Shown here: positions 36,521 through 45,368 of the stretch, in pieces
How positions within the stretch are numbered: position 1 is the stretch's first letter
Layout: the number at the start of each line of letters is the position of its first letter
NCBI GenBank assembly: GCA_026988015.1
Contig: JALSMA010000017.1
Coordinates: 53,768-117,767, forward strand
Origin: Desulfobulbaceae bacterium
GTDB lineage: Bacteria; Desulfobacterota; Desulfobulbia; Desulfobulbales; Desulfocapsaceae
Reading direction: 5' to 3'
DNA length: 64,000 nucleotides
Program-made: the position numbers and the translations under genes
The notes under the pieces: model-generated
The model's input: only the letters and a program-made list of their open reading frames with translations
Database searches by the model: none
Told to the model about the DNA's origin: nothing

Positions 36521-37495
36521 ATGAAGAAGTTCAGCCTGTCTCTGTCAGCGGTTATGCTGACTTTGTTGTTATTGTGCCCATCACTGCTTCCGGCATCCGG
36601 CAAGCCACTGAGGGTTGCCATTATCGCCCCGAGTGCTCAAAATGATCTGGCATTTACACAGAGTATTGTTGATGGTATCAAGGCTATTCAGAAGGATCGC
36701 GAAATTGATCTTGCCATCACCGATGGAACCTTTGTGGTGGAGGATGCTGCTGCCGCCATTCGTGATTATGCAAAAAAAGGATATGACCTAGTGATTGCCC
36801 ATGGTTCTCAGTATGGCGGGTCATTAAAAGAGATTGCCCCTGATTTTCCAGATATCGCATTTGCCTGGGGAACTGCCGCTGATACCTTTGGTCTTCCCAA
36901 TGTATCTTCTTATGAGGCAGCTTCTGATGAGGGTGGCTATGTGATGGGAGTTATGGCTGCTGCCATGAGTAAAAAAGGTGGAGTCGGCGTTGTCGGCCCA
37001 ATTGAAGTGGGGGATGCCAAGCTGTATGTGGATGGTTTTGTGCAGGGGGCAAAGGCTCAGAATTCCAAAATTCGGGCCAAGGTAAATTATATCGGGTCCT
37101 TCAGTGATGTCGCTCTTGCTGCTGAAGCTGCCCGTGCTCATATTGCCGCCGGGGCGGATGTTCTCACTGGAACAGCTCAGATGGTTGTGGGTGCTATTGG
37201 CGCTGCCCGCTCCAAAAGAGTTGCCTGGTTCGGTACTCAGGCCAACCAGACAGAGCTTGCTCCTGAGATTGTTGTCGCCTCACAGGTGTATAAGTGGGAA
37301 GTGATTTTAAAACAGATCCTGGCTGATATGGATAATGGCGTGAAGGGTGGAAAGATGTACGACATCAACCTTGCTAATAATGGTATTGTCATAAAATTCA
37401 ACGATGCCTATAAACTTGCTCCGGGTGTAAAAGAGGCTGGAATGAAAGCCATTGCCGGAATCAAAGACGGTTCCATCAAAACAGGCCATAAATAG
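36521..37495 (+). CDS. BMP-family periplasmic binding protein (system 2)
   Basis: A 324-residue binding protein with a Sec signal peptide (MKKFSLSLSAVMLTLL..., cleaved near residue 26) and no lipobox. The mature part begins KPLRVAIIAPSAQNDLAFTQS and has VVGPIEVGDAKLYVDGF. It is quite different from the system 1 binding protein, so a different ligand (base versus nucleoside, or a ring-opened product) is plausible. A strong TTTAGGAG ribosome site is present. Confidence 0.9.
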   Translation: MKKFSLSLSAVMLTLLLLCPSLLPASGKPLRVAIIAPSAQNDLAFTQSIVDGIKAIQKDREIDLAITDGTFVVEDAAAAIRDYAKKGYDLVIAHGSQYGGSLKEIAPDFPDIAFAWGTAADTFGLPNVSSYEAASDEGGYVMGVMAAAMSKKGGVGVVGPIEVGDAKLYVDGFVQGAKAQNSKIRAKVNYIGSFSDVALAAEAARAHIAAGADVLTGTAQMVVGAIGAARSKRVAWFGTQANQTELAPEIVVASQVYKWEVILKQILADMDNGVKGGKMYDINLANNGIVIKFNDAYKLAPGVKEAGMKAIAGIKDGSIKTGHK

Positions 37496-37509
37496 GTCGG
37501 ACATCATCT

Positions 37510-37536
37510 GGCAGGGAAGTGCGCAGTTTCCCTGCC
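37510..37536 (+). other. Strong hairpin between binding protein and ATPase genes of system 2
   Basis: GGCAGGGAA (37510-37518) pairs perfectly with TTCCCTGCC (37528-37536), with no T-run after it. Such intercistronic hairpins often stabilise the upstream mRNA, which would keep the binding protein in excess over the ATPase. That role is inference. Confidence 0.6.
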
Positions 37537-37575
37537 AAACGTAATCAGAAAATAAGATAAAGCCAGGTAGAGATT

Positions 37576-39117
37576 ATGTCTTTGCAGTCAGAAAACGGCA
37601 CGCCAATGCTCCAGATGAGAGGGATTACAAAACGTTTCCCCGGGGTTCTTGCCAGTGATAACGTGGACTTTGATGTTCGAGCAGGAGAAGTACATACCCT
37701 TCTAGGGGAAAATGGTGCAGGAAAGAGCACGTTGATGAAGATACTCTACGGCCTGTATCGGCAGGATGAGGGTGAGATCCTGCTCCATGGAAAGCGGGTT
37801 GATCTCACATCTCCGGCTCACGCTATCGCACATGGAATCGGGATGATACATCAGCATTTTATGCTGGTGCCCACCCTTACCGTTGCCGAGAATGTCTCTC
37901 TAGGGCTTCAGTCGACCAGGGGAATATTTTCTGATTTGAAGACTGTTTCCAAACGTATCATCGAACTCTCCAGAGCCTTTGGTTTGCACGTGCATCCCGA
38001 CGAACATGTATGGCAGCTCTCTGTTGGTGAGAGACAGCGGGTTGAAATCATAAAGGCGTTGTACCGGGATGCCTCCATCCTTATTCTTGATGAACCGACT
38101 GCGGTTTTAACACCCAGTGAAGTGGATGATATTTTTCTTATATTCCGAAAACTTGCCGATGATGGACGCGGTCTTGTGTTCATCTCTCATAAGTTAAAAG
38201 AGGTGCTTGATCTCAGTGACAGGATCACGGTTTTGCGGCATGGAAGAGTGACCGGGTACACAACTCCAGCGCAATCTGACCGCCATGACCTGGCACAGTT
38301 GATGGTGGGGCGGGCCGTGAAGCTTGCACCGGATAAGGAAGATGTGGAAAGCGGCGATCCTCTACTGACCATCGAGGATCTCTATGTTGAAGGAGACCGA
38401 GGGAGGCAGGCAGTGCAGGGACTGAGTCTTGAGGTAAAAAGTGGTGAAATCCTCGGAATTGCAGGCATATCGGGAAATGGTCAGCGGGAACTGGCTGAGG
38501 CCATAGCCGGTCTGCGTCGGCCCCGTTCAGGTAAAATAGTTGTTGCCGGCCACGATACCACCCTCTCCGGCCCGAGACAGATTCGTGAGATGGGACTTTC
38601 CTATGTTCCTGAAGAACGGATGAAAGATGGGGCCGTTGGCGAATTTGACGTGAAGGAGAACATGATACTCCTGAACCATAGTAAAACACCGTTCTGTAAA
38701 AATGGTTTCCTGAATTTTAAAGCAATAAAGAGTTACAGTGAAAAGTTGGTGAAAGAATATGCGGTAAAAACACCGGATATAGACACCATGACCAAAAACC
38801 TTTCCGGTGGAAATATCCAGAAGCTGATCATGGCTCGTGAGCTTGCAGCAAAGCCCAAGGTACTTCTCGCCTCGCAGCCCACCCGTGGCGTGGACATCGG
38901 TGCTGCCGAATATATCCATGAGCGTATTTCCCAGGAGCGACAGAGGGGTACAGCCACAGTGGTTATCTCGGAAGATCTTGATGAAGTAATGGCACTTTCC
39001 GATCGTATAGCAGTGATGTTTGACGGTAAGGTCATGGGGATTGTGGATCAAAAGGATGCCACCCGAGAGTCCATTGGACTTATGATGACCGGCGAGCAGC
39101 AGCAATCTGCTGCCTGA
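37576..39117 (+). CDS. BMP-family ABC importer, ATPase (system 2)
   Basis: A 513-residue double ATPase. Walker A GENGAGKST is near residue 44, with LSVGERQRVEI and LILDEPTAVL in the first domain. The degenerate GISGNGQREL, VPEERMKDGAVGEF and LSGGNIQKLIMAREL follow in the second. In this second system the ATPase gene is last (permease, permease, binding protein, ATPase), whereas in the first it comes first. The ribosome site is AGGTAGAG. Confidence 0.9.
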   Translation: MSLQSENGTPMLQMRGITKRFPGVLASDNVDFDVRAGEVHTLLGENGAGKSTLMKILYGLYRQDEGEILLHGKRVDLTSPAHAIAHGIGMIHQHFMLVPTLTVAENVSLGLQSTRGIFSDLKTVSKRIIELSRAFGLHVHPDEHVWQLSVGERQRVEIIKALYRDASILILDEPTAVLTPSEVDDIFLIFRKLADDGRGLVFISHKLKEVLDLSDRITVLRHGRVTGYTTPAQSDRHDLAQLMVGRAVKLAPDKEDVESGDPLLTIEDLYVEGDRGRQAVQGLSLEVKSGEILGIAGISGNGQRELAEAIAGLRRPRSGKIVVAGHDTTLSGPRQIREMGLSYVPEERMKDGAVGEFDVKENMILLNHSKTPFCKNGFLNFKAIKSYSEKLVKEYAVKTPDIDTMTKNLSGGNIQKLIMARELAAKPKVLLASQPTRGVDIGAAEYIHERISQERQRGTATVVISEDLDEVMALSDRIAVMFDGKVMGIVDQKDATRESIGLMMTGEQQQSAA

Positions 39118-39190
39118 TTTAAACAATCGACCGCTCAGGGATTCAGGCCGAAAACAGTAGAGATTACGGTAATAGCAGCAAAGGTTTATT

Positions 39191-40450
39191 ATGGATCATG
39201 TAACGCACCTGAAATGTCTGGTATGTGGTAGAGAGCATGCCCCGAACGCCATTGAGTATATCTGTCCGGATCACGGGGATGAGGGCATTGTGGACGTGCG
39301 TTATGACTATGACCTTATAAAGAGTAGAATTTCCAGAGAGAGTCTGGCGATGGACAGGAATCAATCCATCTGGCGTTACAAGGATTTGCTGCCCGTATTG
39401 TCTGATGCAGACGTTCCACCCCTGGCCATCGGCTGGACACCTCTCTATGGTGCACCACGCCTTGCTCGAAAGCTTGGGTTACAGAACCTGTGGGTGAAAG
39501 ACGATGGACGCCTCCCCACAGCAAGTTTTAAAGACCGGGCCAGTGCCATTGCGTTGGTTAAGGCGCAGGAAAAAAATGCAGAAATCATCACCACTGCAAG
39601 TACCGGTAACGCTGCAGCAGCTCTTAGTGGAATCTGTGCAAGTGTCGGCCAGGAAAATGTGATATTTGTACCGGAATCGGCACCTCCTGCCAAGATTGCC
39701 CAGCTGCTGGTGTACAATTCAACGGTGATGCTGATAAAGGGCAGTTATGATGATGCCTTTGAACTCTGCCTGGAAGCTGCCGCTGAATATGGCTGGTACA
39801 ATCGTAATACCGGCTACAATCCTTATATGACTGAAGGTAAGAAAACAGCTGCCTACGAGATTTGCGAACAGCTCTCCTGGCAGGCACCCGATATGATCTT
39901 TGTGTCGGTTGGGGATGGCTGTATTATCGGTGGCCTCCATAAGGGGCTCAAGGATCTGCTGGCCCTTGGCTGGATAGATCGTATGCCACGTCTTATGGGG
40001 GTGCAGGCGGAGGGGAGCAGCTTTTTGTATGAGGCCTGGAAAAATGGTGAAGATGTTTTAAGCAAAACTCCGGTTTCCGGGATAACTGTGGCTGACAGCA
40101 TAAGTGCAGGTCTGCCCCGTGACAGAATCAAGGCCCTTGCAGCTGTAACAGAAACTGCAGGTGCTTACGTACAGATCAGTGATAATGAGATACTGGCTGC
40201 CATCCCGGAACTTGCCAGGGGGTGTGCGGTGTTTGCCGAACCTGCAGGGGCTGCGGCTTATGGTGGCCTTGTAAAAGCCGTGGCTTCAGGACTGGTGAAC
40301 CCAGATGAGCGGATTGTTGTGCTTAATACCGGTAATGGGCTCAAAGATATCAAGAGCACCATGACCTCTGTAAAGATGGCGGGCTCTGTGGCTGCACATA
40401 TTGAGCCCAGTCTTGCTGCCGTAAAAGAGATAGTAGGAAATCTACCCTGA
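39191..40450 (+). CDS. Threonine synthase-like PLP enzyme, substrate uncertain
   Basis: A 419-residue fold-type II PLP protein. It starts with a small zinc-ribbon-like part (CLVCGREHAP...YICPDHG), then the PLP lysine in LPTASFKDRASAIAL (about residues 107-121), the TTASTGNAAAALSG substrate loop and SVGDGCIIGGLHKG near 237. It resembles archaeal/bacterial threonine synthases, but it sits inside the purine cluster rather than with homoserine genes and is followed by another PLP enzyme. A role on a diaminopropionate- or serine-like intermediate is possible. I cannot assign the reaction from sequence. Confidence 0.8.
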   Translation: MDHVTHLKCLVCGREHAPNAIEYICPDHGDEGIVDVRYDYDLIKSRISRESLAMDRNQSIWRYKDLLPVLSDADVPPLAIGWTPLYGAPRLARKLGLQNLWVKDDGRLPTASFKDRASAIALVKAQEKNAEIITTASTGNAAAALSGICASVGQENVIFVPESAPPAKIAQLLVYNSTVMLIKGSYDDAFELCLEAAAEYGWYNRNTGYNPYMTEGKKTAAYEICEQLSWQAPDMIFVSVGDGCIIGGLHKGLKDLLALGWIDRMPRLMGVQAEGSSFLYEAWKNGEDVLSKTPVSGITVADSISAGLPRDRIKALAAVTETAGAYVQISDNEILAAIPELARGCAVFAEPAGAAAYGGLVKAVASGLVNPDERIVVLNTGNGLKDIKSTMTSVKMAGSVAAHIEPSLAAVKEIVGNLP

Positions 40451-40503
40451 TTGAAGAGAAAAACAACGCGCTACCCAGGCGTGATACTTTTTTGAAGGAA
40501 ACC

Positions 40504-41991
40504 ATGATGCATAATTTGATTGATTTAACCATTGAAGATCCCGGCAAGCTGGAAAATGCGGTACAGCGCGCCAGAGAGCAGAATGTTATAATACCCACCT
40601 TTAAACAGATGATAGATCCGGGGCTTATCCCCGAAACCATCGTCAATAAACTTGGTGATGTTGGACTCTGGGATTTGAACCCCTTAAACCTGTTTCGTAT
40701 CAACTGGCATAATGAGCCTAAAGAAAGTGGTGGCAAATTTAGCGGGGTAAACTATCTGGTGCTTCCAAAAGAACTCACCGGTATAGATGCCAGAATCGTG
40801 ATTTTGCTGGGTAAGTGGTTTCCCACCGGGGCTCATAAGGTGGGTGCGGCATATGCATGTCTTGTGCCGCGTCTGGTGACGGGTCAGTTCGACCCAAGTA
40901 CCCAGAAGGCGGTATGGCCAAGTACTGGAAATTATTGCCGTGGCGGGGCTTACGATTCTACCCTGCTGGCCTGTGATTCCATTGCTATTCTACCCGAGGG
41001 AATGAGTAAAGAGCGTTTTGACTGGTTGGCTGGAGTGGCAGGAGAGACTATTAAAACTCCCGGGTCTGAAAGTAATGTGAAAGAGATTTTCGATAAGTGT
41101 TGGGAGCTGAGAAATTCCGGACAGGATCTGTCCATTTTCAACCAGTTTGATGAGTTTGGTAATTATCTCTGGCATTATGAAGTGACCAGCCGGGCCATGA
41201 TGGAGGCATTGTCTGCCACCATGGAATCTGGAGACCGCTTTCGGGCTACGGTATCCAATACCGGATCAGGTGGGACAATCGCCTGTGGTGACTACATGAA
41301 GGAGCAGTTTCCGCTATCCAAAATCGTGGCCAGTGAGGCACTGCAATGCCCGACCCTGTTGAATAATGGCTTTGGGGCCCATCGGATCGAAGGAATTGGT
41401 GATAAACATGTGCCCTGGATCCATAATGTGAAGAATACCGATGTGGTTACTGCCATTGACGATTGCGGGCCAATGGGACTAATGCGTCTCTTTAATGAGC
41501 CTGCCGGAAAGGAGTATCTTGTGGAACAGGGTGTGGATGTGGATCTTGTGGAAAATCTCCATCTTTTGGGTATCTCAAGTATTGCTAATGTCCTGGCCGC
41601 GATTAAAACCGCCAAATACTATGAGATGGATGACAGGGATGTGATGATAACCATGGCCACCGATTCTATGGAAATGTATCAGAGCCGTCTTGGGGAGCTC
41701 ACCGAAGAGGGTGGTGAGTTGACGAATATTGATGCAGCAACGACGTTCCACCGGCATATGCTGGGAGAGTCCACCGATAACATGGCAGAGCTCTCTTATG
41801 TGGACAGAAAACGGATTCACAATCTGAAATATTTTACCTGGGTTGAACAGCAGGGCAAGAGTCATGAAGAGATAGAAGCTCAGTGGTATGACGCTGATTA
41901 CTGGAGCAGTATTCCGCAGTCCATGGAAAAGATAGACAGCCTGATTGATGCCTTTAATGAACGCACCGGGCTTTTGAGAAACCTGGGATGA
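40504..41991 (+). CDS. Fold-type II PLP enzyme of unknown specificity
   Basis: About 495 residues. The likely PLP lysine lies in FPTGAHKVGAAYACLVPRL (about residues 104-122), with VWPSTGNYCRGGAYD as the substrate/phosphate loop and SNTGSGGTIACGDYM near 243. This places it among cysteine-synthase/threonine-dehydratase relatives, but it is longer and has an acidic C-terminal extension. It lies between the threonine-synthase-like gene and 8-oxoguanine deaminase, whose ATG overlaps its stop (ATGA). ATG 40504 or 40507 is the start, after GAAGGAA. Specific function is unknown; a lyase or beta-replacement step in purine-carbon processing is a guess. Confidence 0.78.
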   Translation: MMHNLIDLTIEDPGKLENAVQRAREQNVIIPTFKQMIDPGLIPETIVNKLGDVGLWDLNPLNLFRINWHNEPKESGGKFSGVNYLVLPKELTGIDARIVILLGKWFPTGAHKVGAAYACLVPRLVTGQFDPSTQKAVWPSTGNYCRGGAYDSTLLACDSIAILPEGMSKERFDWLAGVAGETIKTPGSESNVKEIFDKCWELRNSGQDLSIFNQFDEFGNYLWHYEVTSRAMMEALSATMESGDRFRATVSNTGSGGTIACGDYMKEQFPLSKIVASEALQCPTLLNNGFGAHRIEGIGDKHVPWIHNVKNTDVVTAIDDCGPMGLMRLFNEPAGKEYLVEQGVDVDLVENLHLLGISSIANVLAAIKTAKYYEMDDRDVMITMATDSMEMYQSRLGELTEEGGELTNIDAATTFHRHMLGESTDNMAELSYVDRKRIHNLKYFTWVEQQGKSHEEIEAQWYDADYWSSIPQSMEKIDSLIDAFNERTGLLRNLG

Positions 41992-43340
41992 AAGGTATGA
42001 TCTGGCTGAAAAATCCTCTGGCTATCTTGCTGGATGAAGTATATGACGGCGGTGGCGGCGTTGTTATTGAAAATGACAGGATAACGGAAGTCCTTGCCTG
42101 GGGAGCAGAGCCGGCTGGCGGGAAGGTGTATCAGGTCTTTGATGCCTCAAAGCATGTTATACTACCGGGCCTTATCAACAGCCATCACCATTTTTATCAG
42201 ACCCTGACCAGGGCCTGTCCACCGGCCCTGAACAAGGCGCTGTTTCCGTGGCTCAAATCTCTGTACCCTATATGGGCTGGACTCAGTGAGGAGATGATCC
42301 ATGTGTCAACACGCCTGGCAGCTGCTGAGCTGCTGCTTTCCGGCTGTACCCTGGCAGCTGATCATCATTATATCTTTCCAGAAGCCGCTCCCGAGGCCCT
42401 TGACATTCAAGTGGCCGCCATCCAGGAAATTGGAATACGGGCCACCCTGACCCGTGGTTCCATGAGTCTGGGTGAGGATGATGGAGGGTTGCCGCCACGA
42501 AATACTATTCAGCGGGAAGATATAATTCTGGCAGATTGTGAACGGGTTATTGACCGCTACCATGATGATGCAGAGGGAGCCATGCTCCAGGTTGCCCTTG
42601 GTCCCTGTTCACCTTTCAGTGTCAGTGAGGATCTGATGCGGCAGAGCGCTATCCTGGCACGGGATAAAAAGGTCCGGCTCCATACTCATCTTGCGGAAAC
42701 TCATGACGAAACAGCTTTCTGCAAGGATTTCTTCGGTGTGCGGCCGGTTGATTATCTTGAGCGCGCTGGCTGGCTCGATTCTGATGTATGGTTGGCGCAT
42801 GGTATCCATTTTAATGGTGTGGAGATTGCACGACTCGGGGATGCCGGAGTCGGTGTCAGTCATTGCCCGAGTTCCAATATGTTTCTTGGGTCCGGGCAGT
42901 GTTTTGCCCTGGATCTTGAAAAGGCAGGAAGCCCTGTGGGACTTGGGGTGGATGGTTCGGCATCCAATGATTGCTCTAATATGATTCAGGAACTGCGGCA
43001 GGCGCTGATGTTGCAGCGGCTGCATTATGGCTCAGCTGGGGTGAGTCATTTTGATGTCTTGCGTTGGGCAACCAGAGGCTCTGCCCGCTGTCTGGGGAGG
43101 GATGATCTTGGTGTGATAGCGCCGGGTAAGCAGGCGGATATTGCCCTGTTCAGCCTAGATGAACCCCGTTTCTCAGGAGCGGGTGATCCTCTGGCTGCCC
43201 TTCTCCTTTGTGGTGCCCATAGAGCTGATTATGTGCTTGTTGCAGGGGAATGGAAGGTGAAGAGTGGCAGGCTTGTCGGCTCAGATCTTTCTGCACTTAT
43301 GGAAGAACACACAGCAGCAGCACGAAAATTGATGGGTTAG
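41988..43340 (+). CDS. 8-Oxoguanine deaminase
   Basis: A 450-residue amidohydrolase that closely follows the known pseudomonad 8-oxoguanine deaminase pattern: IWLKNPLAI at the start, PGLINSHHHFYQTLTRA near 58, CTLAADHHYIFPEAAPEA, LTRGSMSLGEDDGGLPP near 152, and GVGVSHCPSSNMFLGSGQ near 290. The reaction turns 8-oxoguanine into uric acid and ammonia, so this gene offers an entry to urate that skips the xanthine step. Its start overlaps the PLP-enzyme stop. It could also be named SsnA-like, but it is much closer to 8-oxoguanine deaminases than to the ssnA gene at 17642. Confidence 0.9.
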   Translation: MKGMIWLKNPLAILLDEVYDGGGGVVIENDRITEVLAWGAEPAGGKVYQVFDASKHVILPGLINSHHHFYQTLTRACPPALNKALFPWLKSLYPIWAGLSEEMIHVSTRLAAAELLLSGCTLAADHHYIFPEAAPEALDIQVAAIQEIGIRATLTRGSMSLGEDDGGLPPRNTIQREDIILADCERVIDRYHDDAEGAMLQVALGPCSPFSVSEDLMRQSAILARDKKVRLHTHLAETHDETAFCKDFFGVRPVDYLERAGWLDSDVWLAHGIHFNGVEIARLGDAGVGVSHCPSSNMFLGSGQCFALDLEKAGSPVGLGVDGSASNDCSNMIQELRQALMLQRLHYGSAGVSHFDVLRWATRGSARCLGRDDLGVIAPGKQADIALFSLDEPRFSGAGDPLAALLLCGAHRADYVLVAGEWKVKSGRLVGSDLSALMEEHTAAARKLMG

Positions 43341-43426
43341 GTCATTGTGTGATAAGCGGGGACAGTAAGTTATTTTACCATGGCGAAGATTCGCCTTACT
43401 ATTAAAACTCTTAGAAGGAGAGACAG

Positions 43427-44254
43427 ATGAAAAGAAGTTCACTTATGATGGCTGGTTGCGCCTTGGCTCTGGGCAGTCTTTGTTCAGTTCCCGCCAATGC
43501 AGGGGATTATTTCAGTAATACAGAAGTACAGCTCCACATGGATTTTGCCCGTGACAAGGGCTTCCAGGATGCAGTTGGCGAAGATATTGAGACCGATATT
43601 CTTACTGTTACCTTTCTCCATTATTCCGAATGGAAATATGGTGACAACTTTGGATTCATGGATATTGAGGGAAAGGATGGATATAAAGTTGAGCCTGACC
43701 AGTATTATGGTGAGTTTGCCACCCGTATAAGTTTTGATAAGATTATTCTTGGCGCTGATGCGGGCACTGAAATGCTCGGTTCTTTCCTGAAAGAGACCTA
43801 CCTGAAACTTGAGTATAATGGTGGAACACCTGTTGATGGGTATGATTACATTGATGACGCCCTGCTCTATGGTATCTCTTTTGATCTTGGCTTGGGCCAG
43901 CCAAACTTTGGTTTCTCCAACATTTCTTTTCTGATTAAAGATTATAAAATCATTGATGAGAAAGATTCCAGTGAGACTTCCTGGCAGGTTACTTATGTAT
44001 GGGGGCAGCCGTTTTCCATCGGGTCTGTCAACTTTGATTTCCAGGGGTTTCTTGATGTGTGGGAATACAATGATCAGGTGGTTGTACTCACAGAACCTCA
44101 AATCAGACTGAAACTTGACTCCTTCGTTGGAAAAGGCAACTTCCTTTCCGATTCAGCAATAGGTATGGAATTTGAGATTTCCAGTAGATTCTTTGATCAG
44201 GAAAACAGCGATCTTCTCTTTAATCCAACTGTATTCTGGGTGACACAGTTCTAA
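43427..44254 (+). CDS. Tsx-like nucleoside-specific outer-membrane channel
   Basis: A 275-residue beta-barrel protein. It has a Sec signal peptide (cleaved near PANA, residue 25), then alternating hydrophobic/aromatic strands (NTEVQLHMDFARDKGF, WQVTYVWGQPF) and a terminal phenylalanine (FWVTQF) as required for outer-membrane barrel assembly. The pattern fits the nucleoside channel Tsx family. It would let nucleosides or purines cross the outer membrane for the two ABC importers. It has a strong AGAAGGAG ribosome site and ends with a terminator, closing the long operon. Confidence 0.85.
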   Translation: MKRSSLMMAGCALALGSLCSVPANAGDYFSNTEVQLHMDFARDKGFQDAVGEDIETDILTVTFLHYSEWKYGDNFGFMDIEGKDGYKVEPDQYYGEFATRISFDKIILGADAGTEMLGSFLKETYLKLEYNGGTPVDGYDYIDDALLYGISFDLGLGQPNFGFSNISFLIKDYKIIDEKDSSETSWQVTYVWGQPFSIGSVNFDFQGFLDVWEYNDQVVVLTEPQIRLKLDSFVGKGNFLSDSAIGMEFEISSRFFDQENSDLLFNPTVFWVTQF

Positions 44255-44285
44255 CAGGAATATTTTCATTTTCCTGAATGTGGAC

Positions 44286-44325
44286 GAAAGGGGTGCCTGG
44301 AGAGATCCGGGGCCCCTTTCTTTTT
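44286..44325 (+). terminator. Rho-independent terminator after the Tsx-like gene
   Basis: AAAGGGG (44287-44293) pairs with CCCCTTT (44313-44319), with further pairing inside (TGGA with TCCG-type), and is followed by CTTTTT. It separates the catabolic/transport operon from the XdhC-like and yqeC genes. Confidence 0.85.
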
Positions 44326-44363
44326 GAACGGCTTTCTTTACCTCAATATCGAGTTTAAATCCC

Positions 44364-45362
44364 ATGATAGAAAAAGAAATTATTCATCTGTTGCAGCAGT
44401 CCAGGACAATATCCTTGGTTACTATTATTGACAAAAACGGTTCAGCACCGCGTCTGCCTGGATCAAAGATGATTGTGGAGGTAGACGGCACACTGCATGG
44501 AACCATCGGGGGCGGTAGAATGGAGCATGAGGCGTGTCAGGCGGCTGTAGAGGTTGCCAATGGCTCCGCCCCGCTTATCAGGGAGTTTGACATGCAGGGG
44601 AGTGGCGCTGCGGATGATACGGATATGATCTGCGGCGGTATACAGCTGGCCCTCATTGAACGTCTTGAACCTGATATGCTAACCATGTTTGAGGCATCCC
44701 TTGACTGTTTCGCGGATGGTGCCAAGGGCCTATGGGTTATTGATATCACGAATCCGGATCAACCCCTGCGCAGCTTTGTTGATCTTCAACATGGAGATCT
44801 GCCTGTTGTTGACTGCAAGGAAATCATGCGTCGCAGAGTGACCCGGCTTGTGAAGAATGGGGACAAAGAGCTGGTTATTGATCCGCTTCCAAAATGCGGC
44901 ACCGTGATTCTGATCGGGGCGGGGCATGTCTCGAGGGAAGTTGCCAGGCTCGCTGATTATGTGGAGTTTGAGGTGGTAGTCTGCGATGACAGGATGGAGT
45001 TTTCCAATCCTGAGCGGTTTCCCATGGCACGATTTACACATGTGGTGTGTAATTTCAAGGAGTTGTTTAAGGATGTTTCCGTGGCAGAGGATTGTTATCT
45101 GCTGATCATGACCCGGGGCCACAGTTATGATCAGGAGGTTCTGGGGCAGGCTCTGAAAACTCCAGCCAGGTATATCGGTATGATTGGGAGCAAGAGAAAA
45201 CGGACCATAACCTACTCCAATCTGCGTGATCAGGGCTTTGGTGATGCAGACTTTGCCAGAGTCCATTGTCCTGTTGGGCTTGCAATCGGATCAGAGAGTC
45301 CCAAAGAGATCGCTGTGAGTATCATTGCCGAGGTGATTGCAGCCAGGGCCGGGGCGTTGTAG
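44364..45362 (+). CDS. XdhC/CoxI-family Mo-hydroxylase maturation chaperone
   Basis: A 332-residue protein with the XdhC N-terminal domain (SLVTIIDKNGSAPRLPGSKM near 17-36, GTIGGGRMEHEA near 50) and the C-terminal Rossmann domain (VILIGAGHVSREVARLADY near 183, IGMIGSKRKR near 271, HCPVGLAIGSESPKEIA). XdhC binds molybdenum cofactor and helps its sulfuration and insertion into xanthine dehydrogenases. With YqeB, YqeC and MocA in the window it completes a maturation set; a selenium-transfer role is inferred. It is followed by yqeC 6 bases on. Confidence 0.92.
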   Translation: MIEKEIIHLLQQSRTISLVTIIDKNGSAPRLPGSKMIVEVDGTLHGTIGGGRMEHEACQAAVEVANGSAPLIREFDMQGSGAADDTDMICGGIQLALIERLEPDMLTMFEASLDCFADGAKGLWVIDITNPDQPLRSFVDLQHGDLPVVDCKEIMRRRVTRLVKNGDKELVIDPLPKCGTVILIGAGHVSREVARLADYVEFEVVVCDDRMEFSNPERFPMARFTHVVCNFKELFKDVSVAEDCYLLIMTRGHSYDQEVLGQALKTPARYIGMIGSKRKRTITYSNLRDQGFGDADFARVHCPVGLAIGSESPKEIAVSIIAEVIAARAGAL

Positions 45363-45368
45363 TTCCCA

